Part shown: positions 1 through 10,547 of the stretch, piece after piece
Layout: every line of letters begins with the position of its first letter
Numbering within the stretch: the stretch's first letter is position 1
Source of the DNA: Gymnothorax reevesii
Taxonomy: Eukaryota > Chordata > Actinopteri > Anguilliformes > Muraenidae
Assembly (NCBI GenBank): GCA_029721435.1
Contig: CM056576.1
Coordinates: 72,247,876 to 72,311,875, forward strand
DNA: 64,000 nt
Direction of reading: 5' to 3'
The notes under the pieces: generated by a model
The model's input: the letters and a program-made list of their open reading frames with translations, nothing else
Database searches by the model: none
What the model was told of the DNA's origin: nothing
Position numbers and translations under genes: made by a program

Positions 1-539
1 ACCATAGTTTTTGTAGCACAGAAGTACATAGTTTTGCCTCAGGGAGCAGTCAAAGGACATGAAGCACGTCTAATTTCTCTATCTTTCCCATTCAAAAATC
101 ACCCAAAAATTTTTGGGAGAACAGCAAACACACTGAATCTTTAGATTGCTGTAATTCTAACAATATATCACTCAGAGAAATAAAAGACATTTGCACACAA
201 AGCAAAGTCTCATGCCTTGAATGATGTGGTTACATTTGTGACAGGATGAACGTTTTTTGCATGAGAAGCAGGAATTTGAGGTGTGTGCGAGCAAGGGTTT
301 CTTTCGCAAAGTCACACGATTCTCTGTGCGTGGGGAACCAGTCCTGCTATGGCCTTCTGTGGATTAGCTTAACCTCTGAGGATTATTCGCGTACATAACT
401 TCATGGCTCAGCCTGTCATGCCGTACATAATTTACAAAGAATGAGAGCATGAATAAATAAAGTAATTTCATTTGCATCAAGAAAATTTACAAAGAACTAA
501 TGTGGAATCACAATGAAAAACAATTGAAATAACATTTGT
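1..539. other. Left-edge sequence, nothing recognised
   Basis: AT-rich sequence with no supported gene, RNA or repeat. It precedes the probable left LTR of the Gmr1-like element. Confidence 0.4.
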
Positions 540-1011
540 ACTTTAATGTGGAAAGAAGCAACTAGATGGCAGTATTGACCTTTTTTTTGTTAAGCCCAGT
601 CTGAAGCTAGGTTTGGGCATGTCCTGGGCATGTCTGAGATGGAAAGTCCCAGAGAATAAAAAAAGTCTAAAAGGTGGGAGGGGGCTGCAAAAGAGTACAT
701 AAGGAGAGAAATTGAGAGAGTAAAGTAGTAGGAGAAATTGCAAGGAGAAGGATATATTTGACCAGACCTGTCACTCTTTTCAAGACCTGTGAAGCCTTTT
801 GTGGATTTTTGCCTGTGTTGGAGCATTTTCCTCACCCGGAACATCACCAAGCAACCCCATCTCAAGGGAATGCAAATATTTTTTTTTCTTATATATTTTC
901 AATCTTGGTCAGTAGTATAAATTGTAGGTTAGTATTGGTCTTTGTTTAATTAAATCTGTTTGAGTTTTAAAATTTTGTCTGTCATCCCTTGCTGTCATAA
1001 ATGTCATAACA
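540..1011 (+). repeat. Probable 5' LTR of the Gmr1-like element
   Basis: The right boundary is firm: it ends in CA three bases before the primer-binding site. The last ~55 bases recur at 7160-7220. A polyadenylation-type AATAAA is at about 655. The left boundary is a guess from a TG near 547, because no complete 3' LTR exists for comparison. Confidence 0.5.
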
Positions 1012-1014
1012 AAT

Positions 1015-1032
1015 TGGGGGCTCGTCCGGGAT
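1015..1032 (+). promoter_or_regulatory. Primer-binding site complementary to tRNA-Pro
   Basis: TGGGGGCTCGTCCGGGAT matches the 18-nt tRNA-Pro primer site known from murine gammaretroviruses. It lies just inside the LTR end, where first-strand synthesis of an LTR element is primed. A truncated copy (TTGGGG) follows the LTR fragment at about 7221. Confidence 0.9.
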
Positions 1033-1096
1033 AGGCCATTGTGTGAGTCATTTATTGAAAATCTAACATTTCAAATTGTAAAATTGTTTTTTGAAT

Positions 1097-1100
<4 letters not shown>

Positions 1101-1145
<45 letters not shown>
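1101..1145. repeat. (TA)n microsatellite in the element leader
   Basis: About 22 TA units lie between the primer site and gag. Confidence 0.95.
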
Positions 1146-1149
<4 letters not shown>

Positions 1150-1154
1150 GATCA

Positions 1155-1246
1155 ACAGCAATGGATGATTTCTTGGCATCACCAACTGTTGAGGTTTTGA
1201 ACAGCAATGGATGATTTCTTGGCATCACCAACTGTTGAGGTTTTGA
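1155..1246 (+). repeat. 46-bp tandem duplication in the gag leader
   Basis: Two identical 46-bp copies (1155-1200 and 1201-1246), each beginning ACAGCAATGGATGATTTC, sit just upstream of the gag start. A further partial copy of this segment is at about 6935, at the rearranged right end of the element. Confidence 0.93.
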
Positions 1247-1275
1247 AGTTTTAAAAAGACAGAACTGCTAGAAAT

Positions 1276-2190
1276 ATGCAGACATTTAGAGCTGACAGAG
1301 GTAAAACCAGCCATGCGAAAAGTAAGACTGGCAGAGAGATTGTTGAATATTACATTGATGAAAATGTGTTTGCACCAGGAGATCTGGAACAGTTTCCAGT
1401 GGAAAATCCATATATAGAAATGGAACTTAAATTAAAAATGCTAGAGATTGAAAGGGAGGAAAAAGAAAAACAAAGAGAATTTGAGAGAGAGGAAAAAAAA
1501 CAGAGAATTTGAGTTAGAAAAATTAGCAAGACAGAGAGATTTTGATTTACAGAAATACGATAGAGAAGAAAGGCTCCAAATGGATCTACTAAAAATCAAA
1601 ATAGCAGCTGAAAACAAATTTCGTGCTAGCCAGAAGGTAAAACTGGTGCCTCCGTTCTTGGAGGACGTTGATATCTATTTCCAGCGCTTTGAAAAGGTAG
1701 CTAAAAGTTGTCAGTGGCTAAAGGAAAACTGGCCTCTGATGTTGCAAACTGTCCTTGCTTTGAGCGCAGGTGTACTTCCGTGGAGGTCAAGGATGATTTC
1801 AACTCACTAAAAGAGATGGTTTTAGTTGAAGAATTTAAGAACTGTGTTAAGGATGATATTAAGACCTACCTTAATTAGAAGCAAGCACTGAATTTGCAAT
1901 CAGCTGCCAAGTTTGCAGACGAATATGTTCTCACACATAAGTCTAAATTTCAGTCTAGCAGTAACAATAGATGGTTCCAATTTCAGAAAAAAGGTAAAGG
2001 TGATACCCAAGATTCCTCAACCAAAGACAAAGACAAATCTGGTGATGGTGCTCAGAAATCCAGTCACAGGTCGGATCAAAGTGTAAAAGCTGACAGTGAC
2101 AAAAGTGGTCTAGTTTGCAATTATTGCAAGAAATCTGGTCATGTTACAACTAACTGTTGGTTCCTTAAAGCTAAGAAAGAAAAAGAATAG
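1276..2190 (+). pseudogene. gag pseudogene with SCAN-like capsid region and CCHC zinc knuckle
   Basis: Structural protein of the Gypsy element, in broken frames. An ATG at 1276 opens a Glu/Lys-rich coiled-coil-like stretch. The frame shifts at about 1450-1510 and again at about 1760, and a TAG interrupts at about 1876. The region around 1640-1700 (KLVPPFLEDVDIYFQRFEK) is the conserved Gypsy capsid start. A segment around 1790-1935 (LVEEFKNCVKDDIKTYL, then ADEYVLTHKSKF) resembles the capsid C-terminal domain from which the vertebrate SCAN domain is believed to derive. At 2115-2160 is a CX2CX4HX4C nucleic-acid-binding knuckle, CNYCKKSGHVTTNC. Between the two capsid blocks the protein looks shorter than relatives, suggesting an internal deletion. 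It is not expressible as one product. Confidence 0.85.
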
Positions 2191-2349
2191 GATACCAAAC
2201 CCAATGCATTTGTGAAAACAAGGTTAGAAACCCCTGTAGATGACCTTGTGAGGCTAAGAAGCCTGATACTGCTGACTTTTTGAGGGAGGAATTTCTTCCA
2301 TTTGTGTCAGAGGGATTTGTGGCTCTGAATGAGCATACTACTCCTGTCC

Positions 2350-3700
2350 TCATATATATCCAGTTGGGGTCACACAGAGGAAAGCTTTTCGTATGTGAGG
2401 AGACAAAATGGAGCCCAGGACTTCCCATGACCACTTGCTGCCTGCAAGCCCCTCCCGCCAGCAGGCCAGGCACATAAAAGCAGTGGTCAACCATTTTATC
2501 TCTCTCTTCTCTGCTCTCTTGGATTCTCTCTTGGCTCTTGAACTCTTAGCTCTGGACTCTCTGTCTCTCCCTTGGAGAGGCTTCTGGACCCCTGCGAACT
2601 GCTCAGGCTGGGGTCCTCCTCCCCCACCTCTTAGGCCCAGCATAGACTGGCCATGTTGAAGCAGCAGCCACGCTACCAGGAGTAGAGCAGCCTTGGAAGC
2701 AACAGCTTGCTTTTGAGGAGCGCCCAGCCTCCCTCCTCTTCCCACAGCAAAGACACGGACTTTTGCAGCACCAGAACCGCTCCTTCCAGCCGGATCAACA
2801 TCCCCCACGATCGGATCCTCCAGCAACTACCAAACCTCTTTCCTCAACTAAGGACTGGTAACAACTAGGCACAAACCTTCCTTTAAGACTAAAAGTGACT
2901 GTGTGTATTTGTTAAATGATAGTTGTTGAAATTGTTTTTTAGGATTGTGTTTTGGACAGGGTGGTATCAATGTATAGCAGACAAGCTCTTGCATGCAAAT
3001 AACCTCCTGTAGACTAACACGGCGCCTTTCCTGTGCAAAATACACACATCTCTTCATTTTAAAGTAATACTCACAAACACAAACAACATTGAGCATTTTA
3101 AGTCATTTGACTGACTTTAAAACTCTAAACCTTCCATTGCTACAAATATTTGACCTTTGTTACAGTAGGGTTGCCTTCCCCCACTCCACATGGTCAGCAA
3201 GGCTCCTTCACTCACACCTCAGGTCATCCCTTTGTTCTCTCTCACCCACACCCGCACGCGTGCACACACACACACCTCCTTCATATATTCCTTCTGTAAA
3301 TAGTGTTTAGTGTAGTCTAGATTGTGTGTTTTATTTGTTTCATTTAAATAAATATTCCTTTAAGACTTATGCTGTAGTTATTGATGTTGTGCAAGAGTGA
3401 ATGATACTGCCAACCTCTACTATTCAGAACTCTGAATCCTTCAATCTAACTATTGATTGGGTAAGTTGGTTACAATTATTAATTTAATTATTAATCAATT
3501 TTCAAATTAATAGCTTAGTGGATATTGAGACTGAGGTTTTATTAATTGGCTATCGTTTTCCCTTCACTGAGGAAGGGTGGTGCCCCGAGGTATGAGTATT
3601 AATATTTAATATTAATATTACAATATCATATTTTTTTGGATAGTCAAATTAATAATCTTGATATCATTAGGCAAATTTTTTCCCAACATTGGTGTTCTGT
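2350..3700. mobile_element. Inserted block, probably a solo LTR of another retroelement
   Basis: The block separates the end of the gag-protease linker (FLPFVSEGFVALNE, up to about 2340) from the protease active site (RRDTGAS at about 3715), which should be nearly adjacent. It is non-coding, has a TATA-like CATAAAAG near 2471, an AATAAA near 3348 and a CA-rich stretch near 3267, and may start with TGTGAGGAG at about 2393. These are LTR-like features, but no target duplication could be found. Boundaries are uncertain by tens of bases. Confidence 0.5.
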
Positions 3701-4317
3701 GCGAGGCCATTACCCCAACAATCCGAAGGGATACAGGAGCTTCTCAGTCACTTTTGTTGATGGACTCCTTGGAGTTACGTGATGAGACCGCTTCTGGGGA
3801 TTTCATACTTGTACAAGGTATTGAAGGGAGGACTGTATCTGTACCCCTGCGCTCTATATTCTTGAAGTCAGACTTAGTTACAGGACAGGTAAAGGTGGGA
3901 CTATGTCAAGTCTACCTATCAAGGGTGTTTCTCTGTTGCAAGGCAATGACCTGGCTGGGGGCAATGTAGTTCCCCCGTTCATCTTACTTCACAGCGATGA
4001 AGACCCATCTCTGTATCCTTCCTGTGCAGTGACCCGTGCTATGGCTAAGAAGGCTCAAGAAGATGATGTGGTGCCCTCCAGCACATTAAATAGTCAGGAC
4101 TCGGGTGGTTCGCCTCATGACTCTGTTCAGCCTACTCTGTTCAGCCAGCCAGATGGGTCTGGTGATTCTGATGTGTCTGGAGACTTGTCTCTGTCCAGAA
4201 AGTGGTTGATTCAGGAGCAAACTAATGATCCTGAAATTTGTGCACTAAAGAGGAGAGCCCTTCCTGATGAAAAAATAGACCACTTCCAGTTGGGTATTAT
4301 CTCGAGGATGGAGCGTT
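3700..4317 (+). pseudogene. Retroviral-type aspartic protease and linker, Gmr1-like pol
   Basis: Start of pol. RRDTGASQSLLL at about 3715-3750 contains the DTG(A/S) active-site triad of retropepsins, the enzyme that cleaves Gag-Pol. The conserved C-terminal strand appears about 60 codons later in another frame (GNDLAGGNVVP, about 3940-3972), so a frameshift lies near 3900. A Ser/Asp-rich linker with no recognised domain leads to the integrase. The domain is cut off from gag by the LTR-like insertion upstream. Neither frame alone makes a working protease. Confidence 0.8.
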
Positions 4318-4407
4318 GATGCGGAAGTGGCGCCCTCCTGATATCCCTGCCAATGCAGATTGGGCAGTGGTTAGGCAAATTGTTGTTCGAAGGTCTACAG
4401 GAATGAG

Positions 4408-5520
4408 ATCTTAACAATGGCTCATAGTTTACCTTTAGGAGGTCATCTTGGTATTAACAAGACTGTTGATAAGATCATGAAACACTTCTTCTGACGTGGG
4501 CTTCGGAAAGACGTTTCCAACATTTGCAAAACCCGTCACACTTGTCAGGTAGTTGGAAAACACCAGTTAGACCCACCTGTAGCTCCATTGCAGCCTATCC
4601 CAGCATTTGGGGAGCCCTTCTCTAAGGTTATTGTTGATTGTGTTGGTCCATTACCCAAAACTAGATCTGGAAATCAGCATTTGTTGACAATCATGTGTGC
4701 ATTTACAAGATTCCCTGAAGCCATACCTCTACGTAACATCAAGGCAACTGCAATCTCAAAGGCTTTGATAAAGTTCTTCACATTGTTAGGCCTTTCCAGG
4801 GAAATTCAGTCTGACTAAGGTAGCAATTGAAGCACCTATTACTAAAACCCCATAAGTCACACTTGATTTGACTTGACTTGTGGGGTTTTAGTAATCAGTG
4901 CTTCAATTTCACTTCCAGATTGTTTCAGCGGGTTGTTTATGAACTAGGTGTGAAGCAGATTCTTTCTAGTGCCTATCATCCAGAAAGTCAGGGTGCCTTA
5001 AAGCGGTTTCATTCCACTCTCAAGACAATGATAAGGACTTATTGTTATGATCACAAGAAAGACTGGGATGAAGGTGTTCATTTGCTGTTGTTTGCAGCTA
5101 GGGAAGCAGTGCAGGAGTCTGCTGGATTCAGTCCGTTTGAGCTAGTGTTTGGCCATGAAGTGAGAGGACTTTTGCTATTGTTGAGTGAACAATGGCAAGA
5201 GGTAGAGCCGCATATCAGTCTGTTAGACTATGTTAGCAAGTTCAAGGACAGATTGCATGCAGCTTGCGACCTAGCCAAAGAGAACTTGAAATCAAGTCAG
5301 GGAAAAATGAAAACTTGGTATGATCATAAGGCTAGAAGCCGTGAGTTAAAACCAGGAGACAAGGTTCTTGTGTTATTTCCCTTGGAGTCCAATCCATTGC
5401 AGATTTCATGGTCCGTATGAAATTCTGACAAAACTCAATGATCTCAATTACATTGTGAAGACTCCAGATAGGAGAAAGCCAAAATAGTTGTGTCACATTA
5501 CCATGCTGAAGCCTTATCAT
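4408..5520 (+). pseudogene. Integrase, located upstream of RT (Gmr1 order), disrupted
   Basis: DDE integrase that would join element cDNA to chromosomal DNA. The zinc-binding HHCC domain is at about 4420-4555 (HSLPLGGH, then CKTRHTC) with one stop. Core catalytic residues are visible: Asp in VIVDCVGPLP (about 4633), Asp in EIQSD (about 4815) and Glu in YHPESQGALKRFH (about 4984). A TAA follows the second Asp, and a 78-bp palindrome interrupts the next few codons. A GPY/F-type C-terminal motif (FHGPYEIL) is readable at about 5406-5430 in a shifted frame. The RT follows almost directly. That order, with IN before RT, is opposite to standard Gypsy elements. Confidence 0.88.
4825..4908. mobile_element. 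78-bp palindromic mini-element inside the integrase
   Basis: Arms starting AATTGAAGCAC and ending GTGCTTCAATT form a nearly perfect ~33-bp inverted repeat around an 18-nt loop. Removing 4828-4905 (plus a 2-bp AT overlap) restores the expected integrase spacing, so this is an insertion and not native sequence. It has no coding capacity. Confidence 0.85.
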
Positions 5521-6934
5521 GATAGAAATGCTAGGGTTGCAGCTGTCACTTCAGGTCCTCCTATGGCCGAGACTTGTGAAGATGAGGGGGAGTTTCAAGA
5601 TGATGAATCTAGAGTGAAAGCTGAAGGTCTGTCATGTAAATGGTCAAATTCTGAGGTGTTTCAAAATCTTTATGTAAAACTCCAGCACTTAAAACCCTCA
5701 CAGAAAGATCAGTTTGAGAGGTTGATCAAGAAATATAAAGATCTATTTCCTGATGTTCCGAAGAGAGCTTCTATAGCCTCTCATGATGTAGATGTAGATG
5801 TTGGTGATGCCAAACCAATAAAACAGCATCCGTACCGGATGAATCCTAGAAAGAGAAAGATTGCTGAGAAAGAGGTTGAGTACATGTCAGAACATCACAT
5901 TATCAGACCCTCCAACTCAGATTGGAGTTCACCCTGTGTGCTAGTTCCAAAAAATGATGGAAGTACTTGATTCTGTACATTTTATCGCAAAGTCAATGCT
6001 GTAACTAGAACTGATGTGTTTCCAATACCTAGGATTGAGGATTGTATTGATAGAGTAGGGCAAGCAAAGTTTCTGACCAAGATTGATTTATTGAAGGGTT
6101 ATTGGTGTGTGCCTTTTACTGAGAGGGCCAAGAGCATCTCTGCTTTTGCCACACCAGCTGGGTTTACCAGTATGAAGTCCTACCCTTTGGCATGAAAAAT
6201 GGCCCAGCAACGTTCCAAAGGATGATACAGTCTACAATCCCCGGATTGCCACACACGGGTGCATACATCAACGACCTGATCACATGGAGTGACTCCTGGG
6301 AAGAAAATGTGAATGACGTTGAGACGTTGTTCCAGCGCCTGACCCAGGCCAACCTGACTGTTAACCTGAACAAGAGCGACTTTGGTTGTGCTACTGTCAC
6401 GTATCTTGGCTACGTCATAGGACAGGGTAAGTTGGCACCCATAAATGCTAAAGTCCAAGCCATCATAGACTTTCCAGTTCCTGACAACAAAAAAGCTTTG
6501 CGCTGCTTCCTTGGAATGATCGGGTACTACCGCAAGTTCTGCAAAAATTTTGCTGAGATTGCTCTCAGTCTCCCCAACCAACTGAACACAGGCGTAAAGT
6601 TCACTTGGGATGAAGCATGCCAAAGAGCCTTCGATCGCCTGAAGTCTCTGCTGTGTCACTTCCCCGTGTTCAAATCTCCTGACTTCAACAAACCGTTCTC
6701 CATCGCGATCAATGCTAGCGACCAAGCTTGTGGATCTGTGCTCCTACAGAGAAGTGACTCTGAAGACTTTGAGCATCCCGTGGCATGCTTCTCCAGGAAG
6801 TTCAATCGCCACCAAAGGAACTATTCCACAATAGAGAAGGAGCTGTTGGCTCTGGTTCTATCTTTACAACACTTTGAGGTTTATGTTTGTACAGGGCAAA
6901 AGCCAATGATTGTGTACACTGACCACAATCCGTT
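5488..6934 (+). pseudogene. Reverse transcriptase-RNase H, Gmr1-like pol
   Basis: RNA-dependent DNA polymerase plus RNase H. The first frame (5488-5967) holds the tether and RT fingers (WSSPCVLVPKNDGS) and stops at a TGA (5968-5970). The second part contains the catalytic-Asp region TKIDLLKGYWCVPF (about 6080). A one-base slip near 6165 leads to LPFGMKNGPATFQRM. The catalytic YxDD reads YIND at 6263-6274, with the first Asp replaced by Asn. The thumb/connection follows (FLGMIGYYRKFCKNFAEIA), then RNase H (INASDQACGSVL, STIEKELLALV, VYTDHNPL). At about 6935 the frame runs into rearranged leader sequence, so the RNase H end is lost. The gene is inactive by stop, frameshift and active-site change. 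Confidence 0.9.
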
Positions 6935-7227
6935 AATGATTTCTTGGCATCACCAACTGTAGAGGTTTTGAAGTTTTAAAAAGACAGAACTGCTAGAAAT
7001 ATGCAGACATTTAGAGCTGACAGAGGTAAAACCAGCCAGCGAAAAGCAAGACTGGCTAGAGAGATTGTTGAATATTACATTGATGAAAATGTGTTTGCAC
7101 CGGGAGATCTGGAACAGTTTCAAGTGGAAAATCCATGTATAGAAATGGAACTTAAATTAAGTTTTTGAGTTTTTAAAAATTTTGTCTGTCATCCCTTGCT
7201 GTCGTAAATGTCATAACAAATTGGGGC
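6935..7227 (+). repeat. Rearranged copy of the element leader plus LTR end
   Basis: 6935-7160 is a ~90% or better copy of 1206-1436 (leader and start of gag). It is followed at 7160-7220 by a copy of the LTR terminus 957-1011 and a truncated primer site. No complete 3' LTR is present. The junction with pol lies at ATGATTTCTTGG, where both parents share a few bases. Confidence 0.88.
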
Positions 7228-9244
7228 CATAACAGTACTGGTGATGGTGATTTTTACCCCTCAGCCGACGAAAGTCATGGAGGGGTATTGTCGTGGCGAG
7301 CAACGTCCGACTGTCTGTCTGTCTGTCAACTTCTTGTTTCTGGACGATAACTGAAAAACGCCTAGGCCAGATGCTCTCATTTTCTGGTGGTATGTTGTGG
7401 ATGTTTAGAGGAAGCTCCCCATCAATTTCTGTCCCACTGCGATAATAAATATGGCTGCCACGACAGGCCAAGTGCAGGGCTGAGGGGTCCCGCTCGCGAC
7501 ATTGCGTTATTTTTAAGTTTGCAGTTTGTAAGCGCGAGTGCGAGTATATACAGTATATACGTTCCGGTCCGACCCATAACCCATCAGTGCAGATGTTGAT
7601 GCCAGCGGACATGGAGCTGCTCTATTTATGCACGAAGTCATATTATTCTCTCACTAGATGGCACACTCGGACCAGTTATTGAATATTCACCAGCAAGCCG
7701 ACCTCGAACACAGTTAACAATATTGGCAAGTTCAGTCCCAACCCTGCTTTTCAAGACTTGCACAAATAAAACTCCTCAGCAAATCCTCCTGTGCAAATTG
7801 GTCAATATACTTGCCCATATTATCATCAAGCAATTCCAAAAATGCTCTCTTGTGACTGAAAAATTTGTTGTCCTCTGTAGCAACCACTTCAACTATACTG
7901 AGCCAGTGGTATTCAATTTAGTAGTCATGAAAAGTTGGTTTTCTGAAGCAAAAATTTCACGATATTCATACTGCTGTTCTTCTATCACTATCATTTATCT
8001 TCTATTGTTACCCTCATGCAGAGGTACTTCCAGGCCAGGAAGCAAATGTGCGACCACTGCAAATCCATAGTACCCCCAGACACTCCGTCTGGGGCAACAA
8101 TATTGTCTTTTTGTGATAAAGTCTCTATTTAGTTATCCATATCATGCACTATAACCAGTACATAATATCATTATCACTATTGTTATTGCTATTGATCTGT
8201 TTATTTTCATTATTTCCATTTCAATTTATCACACAACCTTTTCCACAAAAATATTCACTTTTCAATGTATAATGATCATCACTAATAGGATGCTGCACTC
8301 AGGACTCATCAATCCAATCATTCCATTTGCAGTTTTTTTTTTCCTTCTTCACTTAAATCCCTGTTATTGCGGTTTTCTCCCATGCACTTCCATCTGTTCA
8401 CAACTTATCACCAATTTAAAGTTCTCTGGTGGGATGAGCCCATTGACTGTGTATCATTCAGTTTACTGGGATGAGTTGACAGCATTGAGTCAGAAGCATA
8501 TTGTAAAGAAAGTTGGTGTTGTGAAACCCTGCGCATGCGTACTAGGGCTTGCGGTGGAAATTGCATTTTCAAACATTTTGTTTGGGCAGACAATAAACCG
8601 TTTAAGTGGCTTTTTATCTAATCTGAAAGGTGATTCTACATAATGCAGTTCCAAAGTCCTAGTGACCATTGAAAGTGAAGTTATGGCTCTCATCCCATTC
8701 ATTTAGATAGGAATCTGGTCTTCTTAGTCCAAAATAACTGCCGGGGGGTTGGTTGACGGCCAGTCAGGGAAATGACTTGCATATAAAGATTTATATCGCA
8801 TTGTGAGCCACAGATCATGCCGGTTTATTCCTCATGGTTGTTCTTGTGTAGTTTCTTGGTCTAAAAAGTCTGATTGGTCTAAATTCCCTGATTTATCAGT
8901 GCATTAATACTTTCTGACAATACATCGGGAAGTTCACTCAGACATTCGCAAGGTTTAGCTGTCCCTGATCAATTTATTCAGCATCGTAACTTCAATAAGT
9001 CCAGTGCATATTAGATTGCTTCTTTGTATCACAGTAAGCACTTGGCTGCGAGGACATTGAGAAGAAAACTGTCCAATACTTCTTGCTCGCTTGGAATGGG
9101 AAACAGCCGTTGATAGAAAGGCCAGAAATTTCAACAGATTGCCAAATAAGTATGAAAACTTTTCAAATCATGACAGTCTGGTCGCCTGCGGTCGCATGGG
9201 TGCAGCCCCCGCGAGGCCCGCTTCTCCCTTTTTCTGAGTCTTAT
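7228..9244. other. Mostly unassigned; short dispersed repeats at its left end
   Basis: About 7235-7330 resembles the hairpin-type family with a (GTCT)n core seen elsewhere here. About 7565-7690 is similar to 34830-34930 (GCCAG, then GGAGCT, then TCACTAGATG), so it is a dispersed repeat. Nothing recognised at 7700-9240. Confidence 0.4.
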
Positions 9245-10392
9245 TTGGTCAATACTGTTGCCACAGCAACTGAAATGGATAGGTGTTATTAGTATATAAC
9301 ATGTCCATATCAAATATGAAAGTAACCAGTCCACAAGTACAGCATGTACTGTGTCTACAAGGAAATCTGTTTTGCCACTAATGAGCGAATTATGTGGCCA
9401 ATACTGTCGCTATGGCAACCAAAATCAGAGTTGACAGAAGTATAACACATGTACATACCGAATATGAAAGTATTTGGTCAAAAATTACAGCCTGTATAGC
9501 ATAAACAAGGAAGTGTGTATGTTTCAGCACAAATTTGCATATTATTCAGCCAATACTGTCGCCATGGCAAAAAGAATTGATAGGTGTCATAAGTGAAGTG
9601 TAACATGTTCGTACCAACTATGTAAGTGATCGGTCAAAAATTTCAGTCTGTACTGCGTCCACAACAAAATCTTTGTTTTGTCACCAATTTCTATATTATG
9701 TGGCCAATACTGTTGTCATGGCAACCAAAATCAATAGGTGTCTTAAGTGAAATGTAATGCATGTTCAATCCAAATATGAAAGCAATCAGTCAAAAATTTC
9801 AGCCGGTACTGCAGCCATAAGGAAATCAGTTTTGTCACCAATTTGTGTATTATGTGGCCAATAATTTTGGTAACCAAAATTGAGAGGTGTCATGAGTGAA
9901 GTGCAACACATGTCCATACCAATTATGAAAGTAATCCGTCAAAAATTGCAGCCTGTACTGTGTCCAAGGAAATCTGCATGTTTTGCCACTAATTTGCAAA
10001 TTATTCCGCCAATATTGTCGCCATGGCAACCAAAATCGATAGGTGTTGTAAGTGAAGTATAACACATCCATACCGAATATGAAAGTCATCGGTCAAAAAT
10101 TGCAGCCCGTACTGCGTCCATAAGGAAATCTCTATGTTCTGCCACTAATGTGCGTATTATGCGACCAATACTGTCACCATGGCAATGGAAATCATCGGTG
10201 TCATAAGTGAAGTATGTCACATGTCCATACCAAACGTGAACGTAATCGGTCTAAAATTGCAGCCTGTACTGCCTCCACAAGGAAATCTCAATGTTTTGTC
10301 ACTAATGGGCAAATTATGTGGCCAGTACTGTCAACATGGCAACCAAAATCATTGGTGTCATAGTGAAGTATGTCCATACCAAATATCAAGGG
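9245..10392. repeat. ~153-bp satellite, about eight tandem copies
   Basis: The phrase GCCATGGCAACCAAAATC and its variants recur near 9254, 9408, 9560, 9711, 9868, 10013, 10170 and 10326, a period of 145-157 bp. Each unit also has a GTCAAAAATTGCAGCCTGTA phrase and an AAGGAAATCT phrase. Copies differ by substitutions and small indels. The short ORFs inside it are artefacts of the repeat. Confidence 0.92.
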
Positions 10393-10547
10393 TTTGGAGC
10401 ACAATGGCGAAATGTACAAATTTTGTGATTGAGATTTTTACCTCCTGTTGCACATTTCTATCAGCTAATTCTTGGAGCACAATATATGTCCGTGCACCTC
10501 AGTTTTAAACAGAATTCACATTTTCATTTTGTGGCATATCCATATAT

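Larger units (their letters stand above)
540..7227 (+). mobile_element. Gmr1-like Gypsy/Ty3 LTR retrotransposon, decayed and rearranged
   Basis: The element runs LTR, tRNA-Pro primer site, gag, protease, integrase, reverse transcriptase/RNase H on the plus strand. Integrase (about 4408-5520) comes before RT (5488-6934). This Ty1/copia-like order inside a Gypsy-type element is the hallmark of the Gmr1 group first found in Atlantic cod. Every coding domain carries stops or frameshifts. An LTR-like block interrupts the gag-protease junction (about 2350-3700) and a palindrome interrupts the integrase (4828-4905). The right end lacks a full 3' LTR. At about 6935 the sequence jumps to a copy of the gag leader and then to the end of the LTR. 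The element is therefore dead. Assignment to Gmr1 rests on domain order, which was read directly. Confidence 0.85.

Noticed and set aside
4878..5420. A gene starting at the ATG near 4878
   Set aside because: That ATG is inside the inserted palindrome. The real integrase frame joins across it from upstream.
7000..7227. Complete 3' LTR of the Gmr1-like element
   Set aside because: Only the terminal ~55 bp of the LTR is present, followed by a primer-site stub. The preceding sequence is gag leader.
8272..8643. 123-codon plus-strand ORF as a secreted protein
   Set aside because: The hydrophobic start is T-rich low-complexity sequence and antisense frames are equally open.
9245..10392. CRISPR-like array
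   Set aside because: Units are ~153 bp and diverge along their whole length with no constant repeat/variable spacer pattern. The DNA is clearly eukaryotic.
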